Shown piece after piece: positions 1 to 6,048 of a stretch of 28,755 nucleotides of DNA. The stretch's first letter is position 1. Each line of letters begins with the position of its first letter. Origin of the DNA: a virus. Made by a program: the position numbers and the translations under genes. Under the pieces are notes generated by a model, which saw nothing but the letters and a program-made list of their open reading frames with translations, did no database searches and was not told the origin of the DNA. The stretch is from positions 1 to 28,755 of IMG/VR virus record IMGVR_UViG_3300046328_000332. One strand, 5' to 3'.

Positions 1-254
1 GGGTTGTTCACGCTGAGGCCAATGCCATCGCTAACGCGGCGCGCAGCGGTACATCACTTCGCGGCGGCACATTGGTCTGCACCCTGATGCCCTGCATGAC
101 GTGCGCGAAGCTGATCGTGCAGGCTGGCATCGTCCGGGTCATCTGTCTCAGGCCTGGCGACGACATGGCTCGCTGGCACACTGAGTTCGATACCGCAGCG
201 ACTCTCTTCGCTGAATGTGGTGTCGCCCTTCACCAGATCGAGGAGCAAGCGTGA
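1..254 (+). CDS. dCMP/CMP deaminase family protein, 3' part (partial)
   Basis: The reading frame is open from the left edge (first full codon at base 3) to a TGA at 252-254, so the N-terminus lies outside the window. The visible 83 residues contain the two halves of the cytidine/deoxycytidylate deaminase zinc site: HAEANAI at the very start and PCMTCA about 25 residues later, giving the His and two Cys zinc ligands and the catalytic Glu. The phage enzyme of this family converts dCMP to dUMP, the substrate of thymidylate synthase, and a ThyX gene follows two genes downstream, which supports dCMP over free cytidine or guanine as substrate. Its stop overlaps the next GTG start (GTGA), so the genes are probably translationally coupled. 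The substrate is inferred from context; the fold is clear. Confidence 0.85.
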   Translation, partial: VVHAEANAIANAARSGTSLRGGTLVCTLMPCMTCAKLIVQAGIVRVICLRPGDDMARWHTEFDTAATLFAECGVALHQIEEQA

Positions 255-496
255 CGCAATCAAAGTTAGCTTCCTTCTACGAGGCTGTCTTCTCAACTGC
301 CATTGGCTTCGGTCTGAGCTTCGTACTTGGGCAGATTGTGTTCCCCCTCTACGGCTTTGCTATGTCGGTCGCCACCAACTTCCAGATCACCTTGATCTTC
401 ACGGTGCTGTCGATTGCCAGGGGCTACGTCATTCGCAGATGGTTTAACGGAAAACTGGCTAAGGCCGCACAGAAACTCGCAGGAGCAACGCAATGA
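251..496 (+). CDS. Small membrane protein, DUF7220-like
   Basis: I place the start at GTG 251, which overlaps the deaminase stop by four bases. An in-frame ATG at 215 lies inside the deaminase gene and would add residues unlike the family. The 81-residue product begins TQSKLASFYEAVFSTAIGF and has two hydrophobic segments separated by a short polar loop, ending in a basic tail (YVIRRWFNGKLAKAAQK). This pattern, with xQSxxxSxxEA at the start and IFTxxSIxRxYxxRRWF near the end, matches my recollection of the phage protein family DUF7220, whose function is unknown. It is sandwiched between two nucleotide-metabolism genes and its stop overlaps the thyX start (ATGA). It is probably an inner-membrane protein; no enzymatic residues are evident. 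Confidence 0.75.
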   Translation: MTQSKLASFYEAVFSTAIGFGLSFVLGQIVFPLYGFAMSVATNFQITLIFTVLSIARGYVIRRWFNGKLAKAAQKLAGATQ

Positions 497-1257
497 ATGA
501 GATCAAGGTTCTAGATCATGGCTTTGTCAAGTTGCGGAACTTGGCGGGGCCGACGCGGCGAAAGACCACGGTCATCCAGGCCACGAACCCAGGCACCCTT
601 CAGCAGGAAGTGCACATCATCGACCGCGAGTTCGACGCCGACGATACCGACGTGGCCAACGCAGCTCGTCTGTCCTTCGAGGGGCAGGACCAGGACCGCA
701 GCTACGAAATGGAGATGAAGCTCAACCGCTACCTCTTGGCCAACTCGCATATGACCCCGTTCGAGTCCATCGTAGTGTGGCTTGAGTTCAAGATGCCTAT
801 CTTCGTGGCACGGCAGCTAGTGCGTCAGCGCACCCAATCGATCAACGAGGCGTCGGCCCGGTACATCACCTTGCCTGGCGAGTGGTACATCCCTGAAGTG
901 GTAGGCGGCAAAGCAGCCAACAAGAAGCAGGGACAGGCCGACAACCTGAGTCCAGAGGTTCAGGCGAAGTTCAAGCGTCGACTGTATGACTCGTGCTCCA
1001 AGGACTACGAGGAGTACCTTGAAGCGATGGCTGATGGTGTGGCCCCTGAGCACGCGCGCATGTTCTTGCACGTCAACCACTACACGCACTGGATGACGAC
1101 GATGAATCTACGCAACCTCTTCATGTCGTTGCTGGCACTGCGCGACCACAGTCACGCACAGATCGAGTCTCAGCTTTACGCCCGAGCCACGATCGAGCTG
1201 ATCGAGCCGCATCTACCAGGTCTGATGCAGCTATACCGAGAGCTGGTGAAGAAATGA
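493..1257 (+). CDS. thyX: Flavin-dependent thymidylate synthase ThyX
   Basis: ThyX makes dTMP from dUMP using methylene-tetrahydrofolate, FAD and NADPH. The 254-residue length is usual for the family. Recognisable segments are SHMTPFES (86 is the His), the signature RQRTQSINEASARY at residues 111-124, and LRDHSHAQIESQLYA near 216-230. The canonical signature is RHRxxSxNExSxRY; the His of RHR is Gln here, while the Ser, Asn, Glu, Ser, Arg and Tyr positions are kept. The start ATG overlaps the previous stop and has AGGAG about seven bases upstream. With the deaminase gene it forms a dCMP to dUMP to dTMP route. ThyX is unrelated to ThyA and lets the phage make thymidylate independently of dihydrofolate reductase recycling. 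Family assignment is secure. Confidence 0.95.
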   Translation: MNEIKVLDHGFVKLRNLAGPTRRKTTVIQATNPGTLQQEVHIIDREFDADDTDVANAARLSFEGQDQDRSYEMEMKLNRYLLANSHMTPFESIVVWLEFKMPIFVARQLVRQRTQSINEASARYITLPGEWYIPEVVGGKAANKKQGQADNLSPEVQAKFKRRLYDSCSKDYEEYLEAMADGVAPEHARMFLHVNHYTHWMTTMNLRNLFMSLLALRDHSHAQIESQLYARATIELIEPHLPGLMQLYRELVKK

Positions 1258-1373
1258 GGGAATCCGACATGTTCTTCATTTGCAGCATGGTGATGTTTGC
1301 TGGTGACAAGTTTGTACCGGGCATCACCTTCGCTGCGGTCTACATACTCGCCAAGTTCGTGCTCAAGATGTGA
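1254..1373 (+). CDS. Very small membrane peptide (39 aa)
   Basis: An ATG at 1254 overlaps the thyX stop as ATGA, and the frame runs 39 codons to TGA at 1371-1373. The product starts MRESDMFFICSMVMFAGDK and continues with a hydrophobic stretch (ITFAAVYILAKFVL), so it looks like a single- or double-span membrane peptide. Evidence that it is a gene is the perfect coupling at both ends (ATGA upstream, TGATG downstream) and the absence of any gap. I do not recognise a family. It could be a non-conserved filler frame, so confidence is moderate. Confidence 0.5.
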   Translation: MRESDMFFICSMVMFAGDKFVPGITFAAVYILAKFVLKM

Positions 1374-1645
1374 TGGACACGGTCGAACTCGCCCGCGAGA
1401 TCGCGGTACGCATGGCACCTGACTCGTTGCTCGACTCCGATGACATCGGCGCTATGCTCAAGTGTGATGCTCGCTACGTGACCGAGCACTACGCCTTGCT
1501 CGCTGGATTCCCCAAAGCGATCAGGCTCCCGACTCGCTCAGGTGGCAGGGGTCACCCCCGCTGGCTGAGGGCTGATGTCGCCGCCTGGTTGCGAACGCAC
1601 ATTGACGGTAACGGAAAAAGAGGCGGTAAGCCTCGATTGAATTGA
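1373..1645 (+). CDS. AlpA/excisionase-like winged-helix DNA-binding protein
   Basis: I choose ATG 1373, which overlaps the preceding TGA as TGATG; a GTG one codon earlier is possible. The 90-residue protein has the layout of AlpA/MerR-type small regulators: LLDSDDIGAMLKCDARYVTE (helix-turn-helix), then GFPKAIRLP, a short wing containing GHPRWLRADVAAWLRTH, and a basic tail (NGKRGGKPRLN). Proteins of this type act as transcription activators of integrase or as recombination directionality factors that assist excision. It lies about 0.8 kb upstream of the integrase on the same strand, which supports an excisionase role, but a lipoprotein gene, a membrane peptide and a terminator lie between. The fold is likely; the excisionase role is inferred. 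Confidence 0.7.
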   Translation: MDTVELAREIAVRMAPDSLLDSDDIGAMLKCDARYVTEHYALLAGFPKAIRLPTRSGGRGHPRWLRADVAAWLRTHIDGNGKRGGKPRLN

Positions 1646-1699
1646 AGGTATGGGGTTTGTCAGCACCCCTTAAAAGCGGCACCACCACAGAAAGAAACT

Positions 1700-2104
1700 A
1701 TGAAGACTTCCATCCTGATCCTCTCCCTCGTTGCCGCCTTGACCGCTTGCGGTGAAGACAAGGTCTCGTTCGACACCCTCGAACTGCAGCGCTCGGTTGC
1801 GAACGACAACAGCCGCTACAACGCCCAGAAGTGGCGCGCAGAGAACGGCTTCGAGCGCTTCGGCATCCTGACCCGAGGCGACTCCACTCAGCAGGCTGCG
1901 TGCCCCCAGGGCGACGGCTGGGCCTCTGTTGATCTGCTCGAAGCGTCGACTAAGGCGGTAGCTCTCAAGCTGAAGTGCTCGACGGTCAGCGGCAATATCG
2001 GCTGCCTGAAGGACGAGGACTTCAAGGCGCGTGTCGCCCTGGCTTCGCAGGAGAATCGCTGCAACGCGGAAATCCCGAAGACGCTCAAGAAGGTCGAGCA
2101 ATGA
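1700..2104 (+). CDS. Phage-encoded lipoprotein of unknown function
   Basis: The 134-residue product starts with a textbook lipoprotein signal: Lys at residue 3, a hydrophobic core (SILILSLVAAL) and the lipobox LTAC with Cys at residue 17, followed by GEDK. After cleavage and lipidation it would be anchored in the membrane facing the periplasm; Gly-Glu-Asp after the Cys does not give a clear inner- or outer-membrane sorting signal. The mature part has four further Cys residues (QQAACPQ, KLKCST, IGCLKD, ENRCNAE), which could form two disulfides. I do not recognise a family. An AGAAAG sequence upstream of ATG 1700 is a plausible ribosome site. Its position next to the integrase and away from the lytic genes would suit a lysogenic-conversion or exclusion protein, but that is inference. 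Confidence 0.75.
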   Translation: MKTSILILSLVAALTACGEDKVSFDTLELQRSVANDNSRYNAQKWRAENGFERFGILTRGDSTQQAACPQGDGWASVDLLEASTKAVALKLKCSTVSGNIGCLKDEDFKARVALASQENRCNAEIPKTLKKVEQ

Positions 2105-2208
2105 TCGTCTGCACTGTCGGCAGCTTCATGTGGACTTTCCTCACAGGCGTTGTCTGTGGGGGTGGCATCCTGATCGCTGGTTGGACCTACCTGAAGTACA
2201 AGAAGTAG
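2101..2208 (+). CDS. Very small membrane peptide (35 aa)
   Basis: An ATG at 2101 overlaps the lipoprotein stop (ATGA) and the frame runs 35 codons to TAG. The product (MIVCTVGSFMWTFLTGVVCG, then GGILIAGWTYLKYKK) is a single hydrophobic span with a Lys-rich C-terminal end, the usual form of a small inner-membrane protein with its C-terminus in the cytoplasm. It is the last gene before the strong terminator at 2300. The coupling to the lipoprotein gene suggests the two act together at the envelope. No family is recognised. Confidence 0.55.
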   Translation: MIVCTVGSFMWTFLTGVVCGGGILIAGWTYLKYKK

Positions 2209-2299
2209 GGCTTGGTGACAGGGGCGAGTCCCCAATGCTTCGCTAAGCCAGTATCCACGCCATTTTGAGTGCCTCTTCTGGGCACCATACCTCAACACC

Positions 2300-2334
2300 A
2301 AAAGCCCCGTAAGTCGTTGATTTACGGGGCTTTT
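2300..2334 (+). terminator. Rho-independent terminator of the left plus-strand operon
   Basis: A 13-bp perfect stem (AAAAGCCCCGTAA paired with TTACGGGGCTTTT) closes a 9-base loop and runs into a T-rich tail. It ends the operon that contains thyX and the AlpA-like gene and separates it from the integrase, which therefore needs its own promoter. The stem is A-rich on its 5' side, so it could also work in the other direction. Confidence 0.85.
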
Positions 2335-2404
2335 TACTTTCCGCTGGGGACATTGATTAGTTCTCATACTACATAAAACGTCGTCACCGCCCACCCGCAA
2401 CCGA

Positions 2405-2433
2405 TTGACATGTCCCCAGACTGTCTCCATGAT
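2405..2433 (+). promoter_or_regulatory. Probable sigma-70 promoter of the integrase
   Basis: TTGACA at 2405-2410 is a perfect -35 element; after a 17-base spacer comes CATGAT at 2428-2433, which matches four of six -10 positions. Transcription would start near 2440, less than 20 bases before the integrase ATG at 2457. The previous operon is closed by a strong terminator, so a promoter is expected here. The left arm of an 11-bp inverted repeat lies in the spacer, so a protein bound there would block RNA polymerase. Confidence 0.6.
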
Positions 2434-2456
2434 CCGTCCCCAACCTGGAGACAGTC
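2419..2456. repeat. 11-bp inverted repeat over the integrase promoter and ribosome site
   Basis: GACTGTCTCCA (2419-2429) is repeated in inverted orientation as TGGAGACAGTC (2446-2456) with a 16-base spacer. The left arm sits between the -35 and -10 elements and the right arm contains the GGAG ribosome site and abuts the ATG. Related TGTCCCC (2411) and CGTCCCC (2435) copies lie in the same stretch. This is the arrangement of an operator, or of integrase arm-type binding sites near attP. Confidence 0.6.
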
Positions 2457-3527
2457 ATGGCATCAGTTGAACCTCGTGGAAGTTCTTGGAGGGTAGTAGT
2501 GAGACTACCCGGTGGCGGGAAAATCACAGCCACTCGTGACACCAAGGCGGAGGCGCAGGAGTGGGGTCGGCAGCAAGAGCTGCTTAAGTTGAGTGGCAAG
2601 CTCACGCCGTCCAGCTCCGTGACGGTCGGCCAGCTCTTCGAGGCCTTCGACGACGCCGTGGCGAGCAAGACTGACTCGGCCAAGTGGAACAGCTTGCGCA
2701 TCGCCAAGTGGGGTCTTGACCCGCTCGCCAGCGTCAGCCTGCCGGATGTCACCACCCACCACATCAATGAGTGGATCGACAGGAGGGTCAAGGATGTCAG
2801 TGGGGCCACGGTAAACCGCGAGCTTAACCTGATGAGCAGCGCTTTCAGTTACGCGGTGAAGGACCGGCGATGGCTGGAGATCAACCCCTGCCACGGTGCG
2901 CGCCGGCCTGAGCGCGGTCGCCCTCGCAACCCCCCCCTTCTATCCCCAGACCAGGTCGAGGCCATCTTGATCGCGACCGGCTTCCACCGAGACCCACTGC
3001 TGCTCACCAAGACGGCGCGGGTGGGTGCGTGCTTCCTGCTGGCTCAGGAGACAGGGGCGCGGTCGGGCGAGCTGCTGCGGGTCAGCCCCGCAGACTACTG
3101 GAAGGACCGCAGGACGCTGCACATTGCCGCGATCGAGCGCGGAGGCCGCAAGAGTTCACGCAGCGGTCGAGCGAACCTGGACCCGAGCCGTAACGTGCCG
3201 CTGACCGAGAGGGCCAGCGAGCTGCTGGATCAGCTCCTGGTCTCGATGCCCGCTGATCAGCCCTACGTGGTGGGCCTGAACGACTCGCAGCGCGACGCCC
3301 TCTGGCGCAAGGCGATCAAGCAGGCGGGCCTGAGTGACGTTCACTTCCACGACATGAAGCACGAGGCGGCAACCAGGCTCGCCCCGTTCCTGGACGTGCT
3401 AGCCCTTTCACACGCGATCGGAACCAAGGATGTCCGCTTGCTGCGCGACACCTACTACAACAACGACGCCTCTAGATCAGCGGCGTTGTTGCCCAGATCA
3501 CTGTCGGCGCAACAAGACCCCGCCTAG
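2457..3527 (+). CDS. int: Tyrosine-type site-specific recombinase (phage integrase)
   Basis: The 356-residue protein has an N-terminal arm-binding region (residues 1-45, GSSWRVVVRLPGGGKITATR), a SAM-like core-binding domain (about 55-145) and a catalytic domain (about 160-345). It would integrate or excise the phage at an attachment site. Catalytic elements seen are Arg202 in TGARSGEL, a probable Lys232 in RGGRKSSR, His298 in FHDMKHEA and the tyrosine pair at 333-334 in DTYYNND. Two positions differ from the consensus: the HxxR box reads HDMK (Lys301 for Arg), and the second His/Trp position reads IGTKD (Thr323). The start has GGAG about seven bases upstream. Its stop codon lies in the middle of a perfect palindrome. 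Family assignment is secure; activity is less certain because of the substitutions. Confidence 0.9.
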   Translation: MASVEPRGSSWRVVVRLPGGGKITATRDTKAEAQEWGRQQELLKLSGKLTPSSSVTVGQLFEAFDDAVASKTDSAKWNSLRIAKWGLDPLASVSLPDVTTHHINEWIDRRVKDVSGATVNRELNLMSSAFSYAVKDRRWLEINPCHGARRPERGRPRNPPLLSPDQVEAILIATGFHRDPLLLTKTARVGACFLLAQETGARSGELLRVSPADYWKDRRTLHIAAIERGGRKSSRSGRANLDPSRNVPLTERASELLDQLLVSMPADQPYVVGLNDSQRDALWRKAIKQAGLSDVHFHDMKHEAATRLAPFLDVLALSHAIGTKDVRLLRDTYYNNDASRSAALLPRSLSAQQDPA

Positions 3528-3534
3528 GCGGGGT
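3517..3534. terminator. Palindromic hairpin between convergent integrase and late operon
   Basis: ACCCCGCCTAGGCGGGGT is a perfect 18-bp palindrome that contains the last integrase codons and its TAG stop; as RNA it would form a 7-bp GC stem with a CTAG loop. It lies between converging transcription units, where a two-way terminator is expected. There is no good T-run on the plus side; on the minus side a weak TCTTGTTG follows. A second, mutually exclusive small hairpin (GGGGTT-A-AACCCC) starts inside it. Confidence 0.5.
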
Positions 3535-3558
3535 TAAACCCCCACCACAGGGACTCTG

Positions 3559-4620
3559 TCAGACGCCGGCTCGCTTGCGCTTGAACGTAAGAAAGTCAGC
3601 AGCCTCTTCAAGGCACCAGAAGGGCTTGATCAACTCAGCCTGCACTTTTGCCATAGGGTCGATGACGATGGCAACTGTCGGTGCCATCTTCATCTCCTTC
3701 AGGTTCAGAGATTGGGCGTAATCGTCGTGGCGCTTGTATCCAGACACACGCAGCATATGCTGCATGTATCCGTCAGGGCTGGGGACGACGGCATAGCTGT
3801 CGATGTGCTTGTGACCAGCGATGTTGATGTGATCACGCAGGCCGTGCAGGTGCTCTTTGCGAAGGCCGTGCAGCGGGTTGAACTGTGAGTGACCCGGAAA
3901 GTCGTGCCGTGCGTGCAGACGTACTGAGTCGCCCTTAGGGAATTTCAACTCAAGCCTGACACCATGCTCCCGAGATACCTGGGTGCCGGCTTGCTTGATC
4001 ACGAAATTCAACCAGTTCATGCCCTCCAGGAAGATGTCATGATTTCCCCCCACGACTGCAAGAGGTGGAGCAAGGTTAAACATCCATTCTGTAAGTCGAA
4101 TTCCGTCACTAGCCTTTGTCGTCTGGTGGGCGTACAAGCGGGCCAACCTACCCGGCCACTGATTAGTACAGTCTCCGAGGTGCAGAGCGAACATCCCCTC
4201 GCTCTGACCAATGATGGTCATGTCCCGTTCGATTGCTCCTATGTCTGCCCGGTCATCGTCGACGTGCGGGTCACCTACGGCGCAAATTGCCACAGGTCCT
4301 GGGGTTTTCACCTTAATGGGGATCAGCTTGTGGAACTCGTCACTGGCCGACTCACGCGCATAAGCTAGCTTTTTGCGGGCGATCAACTCAGCTATGGGTT
4401 CTGCGCCATCGGGGGGAGTGGGTATATCAAGCTCCGCAGCGGGCTGACGCGGCTTGATCTCGAAGTCCTTGGAGTGCTGGTTCACGTACTGCTGAAGAGT
4501 GCTGCGTGGCAAGCCCATCTCCCTGGCGATCTCCCGGTTGCTGAGGCCCAGCTCTTTCATTTCCTCATACCGGCCCATAACGGCAAGCACTTTGTCAATC
4601 GTCATCTTCGGCGTTGGCAT
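3559..4620 (-). CDS. HTH-metallophosphoesterase fusion protein
   Basis: The start used is ATG 4620, which overlaps the upstream stop as TGATG; a GTG one codon earlier is possible. The 353-residue protein has an N-terminal helix-turn-helix (residues about 22-46, ELGLSNREIAREMGLPRST), a linker, and a calcineurin-like phosphoesterase domain (about 108-275). All metal-site motifs are present: GDPH (Asp117, His119), LGD (Asp150), GGNHD (Asn193, His194), a His in ARHDFPGH near 239-244, and GHKH (His270, His272). Such enzymes use two metal ions to cleave phosphodiesters or phosphomonoesters, including DNA ends and cyclic nucleotides. The HTH suggests DNA as target, but that is inference. It is the last gene of the minus-strand late operon, downstream of lysis genes, which is odd for a nuclease. 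Confidence 0.85.
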   Translation of the reverse strand: MPTPKMTIDKVLAVMGRYEEMKELGLSNREIAREMGLPRSTLQQYVNQHSKDFEIKPRQPAAELDIPTPPDGAEPIAELIARKKLAYARESASDEFHKLIPIKVKTPGPVAICAVGDPHVDDDRADIGAIERDMTIIGQSEGMFALHLGDCTNQWPGRLARLYAHQTTKASDGIRLTEWMFNLAPPLAVVGGNHDIFLEGMNWLNFVIKQAGTQVSREHGVRLELKFPKGDSVRLHARHDFPGHSQFNPLHGLRKEHLHGLRDHINIAGHKHIDSYAVVPSPDGYMQHMLRVSGYKRHDDYAQSLNLKEMKMAPTVAIVIDPMAKVQAELIKPFWCLEEAADFLTFKRKRAGV

Positions 4621-5048
4621 CACTGTTTCCCGTCGTTAAGTAATCGCTTCTTCCAATACAGCGCGTCCTTAAAACTCCACGGCGAGCCAGGCTCGTACAT
4701 CGTGAAGCCAGCCCTTATCAGGTTGTTGGCGCTGTGTGGATTGGTTCGTGTGTCCGAGATGAGCCAGCGCTTTCCAGCGGCTCTCGCGTGCTTCTCACGC
4801 ACTCGAATCAGACGCCGCTGCAAGCCTTTGCCTCGGTGAGAGGCAAGTACGCCGCAGCGGCTCAGGTATGTGGTGTCGCCCCACTGATACGACGGGCGGC
4901 TGGCAGCGAACGCCACCGCCTTGTCACCGTCAAAAGTCAACCACCAAGACCCCTCCAGGGCTGGCATGGAGTCCTCTGGAAGGCAGGCTTTGTGCAGTCG
5001 TGTGATCGTCTGCGCGTAACGCTCAGGATCAACACGACGGGTCATCAT
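4620..5048 (-). CDS. GNAT-family N-acetyltransferase
   Basis: The 142-residue product has the GNAT fold pattern. CGVLASHRGKGLQRRLI (about residues 66-82) is motif A with the acetyl-CoA pyrophosphate loop RGKGLQ (consensus R/QxxGxG/A), and NPHSANNLIRAGFTMYEP is the typical C-terminal motif B. These enzymes move an acetyl group from acetyl-CoA to an amine on a protein or small molecule; the acceptor cannot be told from sequence. The ATG at 5048 overlaps the endolysin stop (ATGA) and the gene's own stop overlaps the next start, so it is coupled into the lysis operon. Phage acetyltransferases of this size are known to modify host or phage proteins, but no specific partner is visible. Confidence 0.85.
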   Translation of the reverse strand: MMTRRVDPERYAQTITRLHKACLPEDSMPALEGSWWLTFDGDKAVAFAASRPSYQWGDTTYLSRCGVLASHRGKGLQRRLIRVREKHARAAGKRWLISDTRTNPHSANNLIRAGFTMYEPGSPWSFKDALYWKKRLLNDGKQ

Positions 5049-5524
5049 GAGTCTTGCGCTGCGTACCTGAGGTTGGCGGCTGCGCGTCTTGCCCAGCCTT
5101 TACCGAAGGTGGACCAGGTGCTGAGCTTCGTCCAAAAATCGATGCGCTCAGCGATAAACAAGATCAGCATGTCCGTGACGCTCTTGCCGTTCACAGCGGC
5201 AAGGGTGACCGGCCCGACGTGACCATCATCAGCAACGTCGGCTGCACGCTGAAGCAGGCGAATCGCAGTCTGGATGCCGTGGTTCACTGCAGCATCGAAA
5301 ACCTGGAAGGCCAAGGCCGGTGCCAGTTTGTCCATCTGAGCCTGATGCCAGAAGTCCCGCAGGTAGATCGCTCGGGCTCCATTGCGCGTGAGGTTCTTGA
5401 TGTCGACATCCGGGTAGGAACGCTTGGAGATTCCGAAGGCAGTCTCCTGGCCCGGATCACGAGGATCATTGACATAGCCACCTTCGTGACTTATCAGGCG
5501 GTTGAATGCGGTCTCGAAGTTCAT
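5045..5524 (-). CDS. Endolysin, glycoside hydrolase family 108 lysozyme
   Basis: The 159-residue protein has the GH108 N-terminal domain: FNRLISHEGGYVNDPRDPG, with the catalytic Glu at residue 14 in the HEGGY motif, followed by ETAFGISKRSYP. The C-terminal half (about 75-155: FDAAVNHGIQTAIRLLQRA, DGHVGPVTLAAVN) matches the peptidoglycan-binding domain that accompanies this family. It would cleave the glycan strands of peptidoglycan at the end of infection. There is no signal peptide or N-terminal anchor, so it depends on a holin for export; two holin candidates lie directly upstream. The start overlaps the stop of the upstream holin gene (ATGA). Confidence 0.93.
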   Translation of the reverse strand: MNFETAFNRLISHEGGYVNDPRDPGQETAFGISKRSYPDVDIKNLTRNGARAIYLRDFWHQAQMDKLAPALAFQVFDAAVNHGIQTAIRLLQRAADVADDGHVGPVTLAAVNGKSVTDMLILFIAERIDFWTKLSTWSTFGKGWARRAAANLRYAAQDS

Positions 5525-6048
5525 CCGCGTGTCGCCGGGATTGAGTTCAACGGGTCAGCTTGTGCTTTTCCACGGAACCAGCTCGCAACGCCAAGCACTG
5601 CGCCAAGTGCGGCCCACGCCTCGAAGGGGATCGAGGGAACCGGCAGCTTAAGCAGCGGCAGAACGAAGTACACACCGAAGAAGCTGATGCCGAACACAAA
5701 GCCGCAGAACGGGCGCCACGAGTACGTGGGCCATTTTTCGGACTTCGCCTCAACCTGCATGGTCTGGTTGACTGCCTGAACCTGCGCTGTCTCGGCTGCA
5801 AGCACGTTGCCCGCGTGCTGGACCGCGAGGCCCTGCAGCTCGACCTGGCGCTCCTTCTCGATCTGCTTCAACTTGACGGCGGCGTCAGGGTTGGTCTGCA
5901 GAGCGACAGAGACTTCGTCAGGCGTGTTGCCGACGCCAAGGCCGCTGGCGATCAGGGCACCTACGGCAGCGCCGGCAGGACCACCAATCAGCGTGCCAAG
6001 GATGGGGGCAGACTTTCCTATTAGCGCGGAAATGTCATTCCAGTTCAT
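5521..6048 (-). CDS. Holin of the 3-TM gene-transfer-agent type
   Basis: The 175-residue protein starts with a Gly/Ala-rich hydrophobic region (residues about 12-42, SAPILGTLIGGPAGAAVGAL), followed by a helical, charged middle (KLKQIEKERQVELQGLAVQH) and then two hydrophobic spans after WPTYSWRPFCGFVF (about 110-135 and 141-158). This order is typical of the 3-TM holin family first described in gene transfer agents. Its location immediately upstream of the endolysin, with overlapping ATGA, supports a lysis role. The start overlaps the 3' end of the small holin-like gene by 14 bases. In some phages this family sits beside a second holin, as here. Confidence 0.85.
   Translation of the reverse strand: MNWNDISALIGKSAPILGTLIGGPAGAAVGALIASGLGVGNTPDEVSVALQTNPDAAVKLKQIEKERQVELQGLAVQHAGNVLAAETAQVQAVNQTMQVEAKSEKWPTYSWRPFCGFVFGISFFGVYFVLPLLKLPVPSIPFEAWAALGAVLGVASWFRGKAQADPLNSIPATRG

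Noticed and set aside
1652-1669. GGGGT/ACCCC hairpin before the lipoprotein gene as a terminator
   Set aside because: A 5-bp stem followed by TTAAAA is too weak to call.
2209-2248. A tRNA-like arrangement of short stems (GGCTT...AAGCC around GGGG-CGAGT-CCCC)
   Set aside because: The stems are too short, the would-be T loop has five bases, and no anticodon or D arm can be drawn.
1888-2430. A 180-codon minus-strand frame opposite the lipoprotein and terminator
   Set aside because: It runs through the strong plus-strand terminator and int promoter and overlaps a gene with a clear lipoprotein signal.
2209-2456. Possible attP core near the integrase
   Set aside because: No tRNA 3' end or repeated core can be recognised without the host junction sequence, so no coordinates can be supported.
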